Shown in pieces: positions 59,551-64,000 of a stretch of 64,000 bases of DNA (within the stretch, counting starts at the first letter, position 1; each line of letters begins with the position of its first letter). The DNA is from JACJWR01 sp964556255 (GTDB lineage: Bacteria; Actinomycetota; Actinomycetes; S36-B12; UBA10799), in assembly GCA_964556255.1 (NCBI GenBank), contig CAZKVQ010000009.1, positions 1 through 64,000 on the forward strand. The letters are read 5' to 3'. The position numbers and the translations under genes were made by a program. The notes beneath the pieces are model-generated. The model worked only from the letters and a program-made list of their open reading frames with translations, ran no database searches and was not told the DNA's origin.

Positions 59551-62500
59551 ATGAAACAGAGTCAGCAATCAGGCGAGGCCACGCTACGGCCGGGTGCGGT
59601 GGTGTCCGGGCTGGCCGGCCCTCAGACGGCGACGATCCTGTCGGTCATCAGGCTGACCGACGACTCGGCGACAGTCGTCTACCGCAACGACGAGGGTGCG
59701 CTTGACGAGAAGATCGTGTTCGCAGAGCAGCTCGCCGCGATTCGGGAGGTGTCCGCTGGCGCGGCCTTCACCTTCGACGCCGATCCGGCCTCGTTTTGGC
59801 TTGCCGCGGAAGCTCGTCGGATGCGCCTGGCGTTCCTGTTCGATCCGCAGTCGGCGTTGGGCACCTCTGACGTCGACCCGCTTCCCCACCAGTTGAGGGC
59901 CGTCTACCAGGAGATGCTGCCCCGACAGCCGCTGCGCTTCGTCCTCGCAGACGACCCGGGTGCAGGCAAGACAATCATGGCTGGGCTGTTCATCAAGGAG
60001 CTGCTGTTGCGCGGTGACGCGTCCAACGTTCTCGTCATCGCACCGGGCTCGCTGGTCGACCAGTGGCAGGATGAGCTGTCGGCCAAGTTCGGACTGGACT
60101 TCCAGATCCTGACCAAAGACCTGGTCGCCGGGAGTGGGAACCCGTTTTCCCGCGGAGGGCTATGGCTCGCGCGCCTTGACGTTCTGGCGCGCAACTCTGA
60201 GAACATCCAGGACAAAGCCTCAGAGGTTGACTGGGACTTGATCGTCGCCGACGAGGCCCACAAACTGTCGGCATCTGTGTGGGGCGGGGAGGTGAAAAAG
60301 ACCAAGCGCTACCAGATGGCCGAACGGCTCGGCTCTGCGCGCAATCTGCTGCTCATGACGGCGACGCCGCACTCGGGCAAAGAGGAGCAGTTCCAGTTGT
60401 TCATGGCGCTGCTGGACTCCGACCGTTTCGAAGGTGTGCCACGGGAGGGCACCCGCCGGGTGGACGTGTCCGACCTCATGCGCCGCATGATCAAAGAGGA
60501 GCTGCTGACCTTCGATGGCACCCATCTGTTCCCCGAGCGCCGCTCCTACACCGCGCGCTATCCGCTGTCTGGCCCGGAACGGGATCTGTATGTGGCGGTC
60601 TCGGACTATGTGCGCGACCAGATGAACCTTGTCGCCCAACTCGCCGAGGACGGCAAGCGCCGCGCATCGGTTGGTTTCGCGTTGACCACGCTGCAGCGCC
60701 GACTCGCCTCGAGTCCGCGTGCGATCCATCGCTCGCTGGAGCGCCGACTGCGCAAGTTGACCGACCAACTCGACGAGGTTCGCAGTGGCGGCGACATCAC
60801 CGCGCTGTCCACCCCTGTGGTAATCGACGCTGACGACCTCGATGAACTGCCCGACGATGAGCTCGAGGCGCTGGAGGACGAAGCCGCGGCAGGAGCCTTC
60901 GCCGCCCGCACGGCCGAGCAGCTTGAAGCCGAGATCGCCGTGGTGGCTCGGCTGGTGGATCAGGCCGCCGCGGTGCGCCACTCGCCGACTTACTCCAAAT
61001 GGGATCGGCTGCGTGACACTCTCGACGACGCCCCGTTCATGCGCGACGGCGCTGGGCAGCGGCGCAAGGTGATCATTTTCACCGAGCACAAGGACACCCT
61101 TGATGACCTGACCGAGCGACTGCGCGACTTCATCGGCCGCGACGACGCGGTCGTCACGATCCACGGTGGGACCCGCCGGGAGGACCGAAAGAAGGCCCAG
61201 GAGACGTTCCGCAGCGACGACGGGTGCTACTTCCTCGTCGCCACCGACGCCGCCGGGGAAGGTGTGAACCTGCAAAACGCCCACCTGGTCATCAACTACG
61301 ACCTGCCGTGGAATCCCAACCGCATCGAGCAGCGCTTCGGCCGGGTGCACCGCATCGGCCAGCAGGAGGTGTGCCACATGTGGTCTCTGGTGGCCGCCGA
61401 CACCCGCGAAGGGATGGTGTATGAGCGGCTGTTGGAGAAACTCGAACAGCAACGCCAAGCCCTGGGCGGGCGAGTATTCGACGTCCTCGGTCAGGTATTC
61501 GACGGGACGTCCTTGCGTGACCTGATGATGGACGCCATCCGGTACGGCGACGACCCGGCCCGGCGCACCGAACTGCTCACCGTTATCGACGCCCACGTCG
61601 GCGACGGCATCGCGGAGGCCCTCTCCGAGGAGCAACTCGTGCCGACCATGATGGCCACCAGCGAAATCGACCAGGCTCGCCGAGAGATGGAACGGGCTGA
61701 GGCCGCGCGCCTGCAGCCCTATCACGTGGAGGCATTCTTCTCCGCCGCGTTCGCTGCAGCCGGCGGACACCTGCGTCCGCGTGAATCCCACCGTTACGAG
61801 ATTCGTTCGGTTCCCTCCGTCATCAAAGACCAGGACCGCATCACGGGCTCCGGCATGCCTGTGGTCAACACGTACTCCCGAGTCGCGTTCGACCCGCGCA
61901 ACCTGCGTATTGACGGCCACACCCAGGTCGCGGCACTGCTGCACCCCGGGCACCCGTTGATGGCCGCTCTCATGTCTGTCACCACCGACCGTCACGGCGA
62001 CGCGCTGCGCCACGGCGCGATCCTCGCCGACCGCTCAGACGCATCTCTAGACCCGTACGTCGTGTGCCTGCTCGAACACGACGTCACCGACGCCCGTCGC
62101 GGCCGCGATGCTCAGCCCCACGTCGTGTCGCGACGTGCCCAATACGTGCGCCTGGATGTCGACGGCACCATCGCGCCTCTGGGTGGTACACCGCTGCCCA
62201 ACCTCGAACCGCCCACCGACGCCGAACTGGTCCAGGCACGGATCATCGCCGGCCAGGACTGGTGTACCGCCGCCACGCTCGAGGACGCTGTGGTCAACCA
62301 CGCCGCCGCAACCCTCGCCCGCGAACACTCCGAGGACATCACTGCCTCCACGAACGCCCGTATCGACAAGACCACCGCGCTCGTACGCGACCGGCTGACA
62401 AGGGAGATCAACTATTGGGACTCCCGAGCAGCCGAACTGCGTGAGGCCGAGCACGCCGGCAAGCAGACCCGGCTGCCCGCCTCCCAACTCCAGCAGCGCG

Positions 62501-63039
62501 CCGACGAACTGTCCCATCGCCTGGACCGCCGCCTGGCCGAGTTGGAATCAGAGAGAGCGCTTTCCGCGCGTCCGCCGCGCATCACTGGTGCATGCCTGGT
62601 CGTGCCGCAGGGATGGTTCGAGGCCCTCACCGACCCAGAGGGTGCCGCCGCGCATGCCAAGGAAACCGCCCGCGTGGAGCGCCTCGCTGTCGAGGCGGTC
62701 CTCGCAGTTGAACGCGCCCACGGACATCGCCCGGTGGAGATGCCGCATAACAACCCGGGCTACGACATCGAATCCGACACGCCCGAGGGCCTCGACTTCA
62801 TCGAGGTCAAGGGTCGCGTCGAAGGGGGCGACGAGTTTGTGCTCACCCGAACCGAGGCGTCGACCGCCCTGAATAAGGGCCGCCGCAGCGTCCTGGCACT
62901 GGTGCGCGTCGCCGCCGACGACACGACGACGGTGCGCTACCTGCGCCAGCCGATCACCCACCCGCTCGATCCGCGTGCACGGTCGGTCACCTTCGAATGG
63001 GATGCGATGTGGGACGACGGCCAGGAGATGACACCGTGA
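59551..63039 (+). CDS. drmD: SNF2-type helicase with C-terminal DUF3883-like domain, DISARM DrmD-like
   Basis: 1,162 residues. A superfamily 2 ATPase: Walker A ADDPGAGKTIMAG (Lys140), DEAH at 234-237 (IVADEAHKLS), LLMTATPHSG, then the second RecA lobe (KVIIFTEHKDTLDDLTERLR, AGEGVNLQNAHLVINYDLPW, QRFGRVHRIGQ). A strongly acidic stretch separates the lobes (ADDLDELPDDELEALEDE). A C-terminal domain with GYDIESDTPEGLDFIEVKGR resembles DUF3883, a nuclease-fold module. GGGAGGGG precedes the ATG. Size, architecture and the overlapping DUF1156 methylase gene behind it fit DrmD of class 1 DISARM. Confidence 0.75.
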   Translation: MKQSQQSGEATLRPGAVVSGLAGPQTATILSVIRLTDDSATVVYRNDEGALDEKIVFAEQLAAIREVSAGAAFTFDADPASFWLAAEARRMRLAFLFDPQSALGTSDVDPLPHQLRAVYQEMLPRQPLRFVLADDPGAGKTIMAGLFIKELLLRGDASNVLVIAPGSLVDQWQDELSAKFGLDFQILTKDLVAGSGNPFSRGGLWLARLDVLARNSENIQDKASEVDWDLIVADEAHKLSASVWGGEVKKTKRYQMAERLGSARNLLLMTATPHSGKEEQFQLFMALLDSDRFEGVPREGTRRVDVSDLMRRMIKEELLTFDGTHLFPERRSYTARYPLSGPERDLYVAVSDYVRDQMNLVAQLAEDGKRRASVGFALTTLQRRLASSPRAIHRSLERRLRKLTDQLDEVRSGGDITALSTPVVIDADDLDELPDDELEALEDEAAAGAFAARTAEQLEAEIAVVARLVDQAAAVRHSPTYSKWDRLRDTLDDAPFMRDGAGQRRKVIIFTEHKDTLDDLTERLRDFIGRDDAVVTIHGGTRREDRKKAQETFRSDDGCYFLVATDAAGEGVNLQNAHLVINYDLPWNPNRIEQRFGRVHRIGQQEVCHMWSLVAADTREGMVYERLLEKLEQQRQALGGRVFDVLGQVFDGTSLRDLMMDAIRYGDDPARRTELLTVIDAHVGDGIAEALSEEQLVPTMMATSEIDQARREMERAEAARLQPYHVEAFFSAAFAAAGGHLRPRESHRYEIRSVPSVIKDQDRITGSGMPVVNTYSRVAFDPRNLRIDGHTQVAALLHPGHPLMAALMSVTTDRHGDALRHGAILADRSDASLDPYVVCLLEHDVTDARRGRDAQPHVVSRRAQYVRLDVDGTIAPLGGTPLPNLEPPTDAELVQARIIAGQDWCTAATLEDAVVNHAAATLAREHSEDITASTNARIDKTTALVRDRLTREINYWDSRAAELREAEHAGKQTRLPASQLQQRADELSHRLDRRLAELESERALSARPPRITGACLVVPQGWFEALTDPEGAAAHAKETARVERLAVEAVLAVERAHGHRPVEMPHNNPGYDIESDTPEGLDFIEVKGRVEGGDEFVLTRTEASTALNKGRRSVLALVRVAADDTTTVRYLRQPITHPLDPRARSVTFEWDAMWDDGQEMTP

Positions 63040-64000
63040 CCCGCAAAATCATCGAGGTGGCGCTGCCTCTGGAACAGATCAATGCCGCCGCGAAAGCGGA
63101 CAAGGACCGAAAGACTGGCACCATCCGCAACCTGCACAAATGGTTCGCCCCCGCACCACTGCCAGCCTGGCGGGCGCTGCTGTTCGCTGCCCTCGTCGAC
63201 GACCCGCAAGACGACAACCGCCGCGTCTACCTGCTCGACCTGATCAAGCGATTGGTGGCCAACGGAGCCGACCTGCCCGACGCCGACACCCTCGCCGAGG
63301 CCCGGCAGGTGATAGTCGACCAGTTCCCGGATGGAGTACCCGCCGTCATGGACCCGTTTTGTGGAGGGGGTTCCACCCTGGTGGAGGCTCAACGACTGGG
63401 CCTGCCAACCTTCGGATCCGACTTGAACCCGGTGCCGGTGCTCATCACCCGCACCCTGACCGAACTGCTGCCGAAGGTGTACGGTCAGCAGCCGCTTCAT
63501 CCCGAGACCGAAGCCGACCGCGACCAAGCCAAGAAGGGAACCAAAGGCCAAATCCCACTCGACTCCAGAGACCGGCCTCTCATCTACTCGGGCTTCGACG
63601 GGCTCATCCGCGACGTCACCTACTACGCCGAACAGGTCCGCGACCGGGCATGGGAACAGTTGAAGGACAACTACCCATCTGAGCCTGGCGAGACGCCGAT
63701 CGCGTGGCTGTGGGCGCGTACCGTGACCTGCCCGAACCCGGCCTGCGGCATCGAGACCGTCCTGTCAACCTCGTGGTGGCTGTCGAAGAAGAAAGGCGAC
63801 CTCGCCTGGATCTCTCCCCGCGTCGAGGACGGCCAAGTCGTGCTCGACGTGGTTAGTGGGCAGACGTCGGGCGAGGCGCCGGCGTCGCCGAAGGTCGGAC
63901 GCGGCAGGTTCGCCTGCGTGGCCTGCGCGGCCACTTTGGGAGAGAACTACCTACGTGCCGAAGGCTCCGCGGGAAACATGCGCATTCGCATGACGGCGGT
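63036..64000 (+). CDS. drmMI: DUF1156/COG1743-type adenine methylase, DISARM DrmMI-like (partial)
   Basis: The first 321 residues of a protein cut by the window edge. The start KIIEVALPLEQINAAAKADK followed by NLHKWFAPAPLPAWRALLFA is a good DUF1156 N-terminus. AVMDPFCGGGSTLVEAQRLG is the AdoMet-binding motif I with the DPF-type acceptor-side signature of the Zn-ribbon adenine methylases. CPNPACG and CVACAA are the expected zinc-ribbon half-sites. The GTG overlaps the TGA of the helicase gene (GTGA), so both are translated together. The catalytic DPPY-like motif would lie beyond 64000 and cannot be checked. Confidence 0.75.
   Translation, partial: MTRKIIEVALPLEQINAAAKADKDRKTGTIRNLHKWFAPAPLPAWRALLFAALVDDPQDDNRRVYLLDLIKRLVANGADLPDADTLAEARQVIVDQFPDGVPAVMDPFCGGGSTLVEAQRLGLPTFGSDLNPVPVLITRTLTELLPKVYGQQPLHPETEADRDQAKKGTKGQIPLDSRDRPLIYSGFDGLIRDVTYYAEQVRDRAWEQLKDNYPSEPGETPIAWLWARTVTCPNPACGIETVLSTSWWLSKKKGDLAWISPRVEDGQVVLDVVSGQTSGEAPASPKVGRGRFACVACAATLGENYLRAEGSAGNMRIRMTA

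Noticed and set aside
60220..62013. 597-residue minus-strand frame
   Set aside because: Antisense to the helicase, whose motifs are complete in the plus strand.
1..64000. CRISPR array, tRNA or rRNA genes, insertion sequences
   Set aside because: No regularly spaced repeats, no tRNA cloverleaf other than the tmRNA acceptor half and no transposase were seen on reading.

Overview
The window is high-GC DNA from an actinobacterium. The evidence is the coenzyme F420 genes (fbiA, fbiB, fbiC), a WhiB-type iron-sulfur regulator, DUF3499 and TIGR03089-like proteins, LytR-CpsA-Psr proteins, a WS/DGAT acyltransferase and a long-form HPF. Gene order from about 3 kb to 57 kb resembles, from memory, the Mycobacterium tuberculosis neighbourhoods Rv3235-Rv3268 and Rv3100c-Rv3105c. 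I cannot place the genus.

Layout. 1-13 kb: envelope and nucleotide-sugar genes (partial UDP-glucose dehydrogenase, two LCP ligases, two GT2 glycosyltransferases, a degenerate CDP-alcohol phosphotransferase-like membrane protein, a SpoIID/LytB protein, an NDP-sugar pyrophosphorylase), with an acyl-CoA dehydrogenase and a lipoprotein. 13-20 kb: a CPBP protease, an AlkA-like glycosylase, then fbiB-fbiA facing fbiC. 20-28 kb: whiB, an Rv3259-like protein, a DUF3499 protein, phosphomannomutase, a Trm112-like protein, an SIS sugar isomerase, manA, a CDF transporter and ahcY; the manB-to-CDF genes are tightly packed and make mannose phosphates. 28-36 kb: a second CPBP protease, a membrane protein, comF, a structured leader followed by hpf and an atypical LuxR regulator, a GNAT enzyme and secA. 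36-47.5 kb: an Rv3235-like protein, a HAD hydrolase, WS/DGAT, a patatin, pruA, a DUF2505 protein and a 1,622-residue NAD-glutamate dehydrogenase. 47.6-57.3 kb: prfB, ftsE, ftsX, an M23 peptidase, a flavin monooxygenase, a phosphodiester glycosidase-like protein, smpB, a benzoylformate decarboxylase-like enzyme, a small membrane protein and ssrA (tmRNA).

At ssrA the conserved chromosome gives way to accessory DNA. A large serine recombinase points back into ssrA, and its reading frame runs antisense through the tmRNA terminator and the tmRNA 3' end. Beyond a 666-bp stretch without a confident gene lie an SNF2-type helicase with a C-terminal DUF3883-like domain and, overlapping it by GTGA, a DUF1156/COG1743-type adenine methylase cut by the window edge. 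This pair matches drmD-drmMI, the first two genes of a class 1 DISARM anti-phage system. The rest (drmA, drmB, drmC) would lie past position 64000 and cannot be confirmed here.

The most notable signals are the ssrA-linked DISARM-like island, the integrase tail written in host ssrA antisense, the structured leader of hpf, a response regulator without a phosphoacceptor aspartate, a CDP-alcohol phosphotransferase fold with three of its four acidic residues lost, and an Rv3259-like gene that seems to lack a standard start codon.
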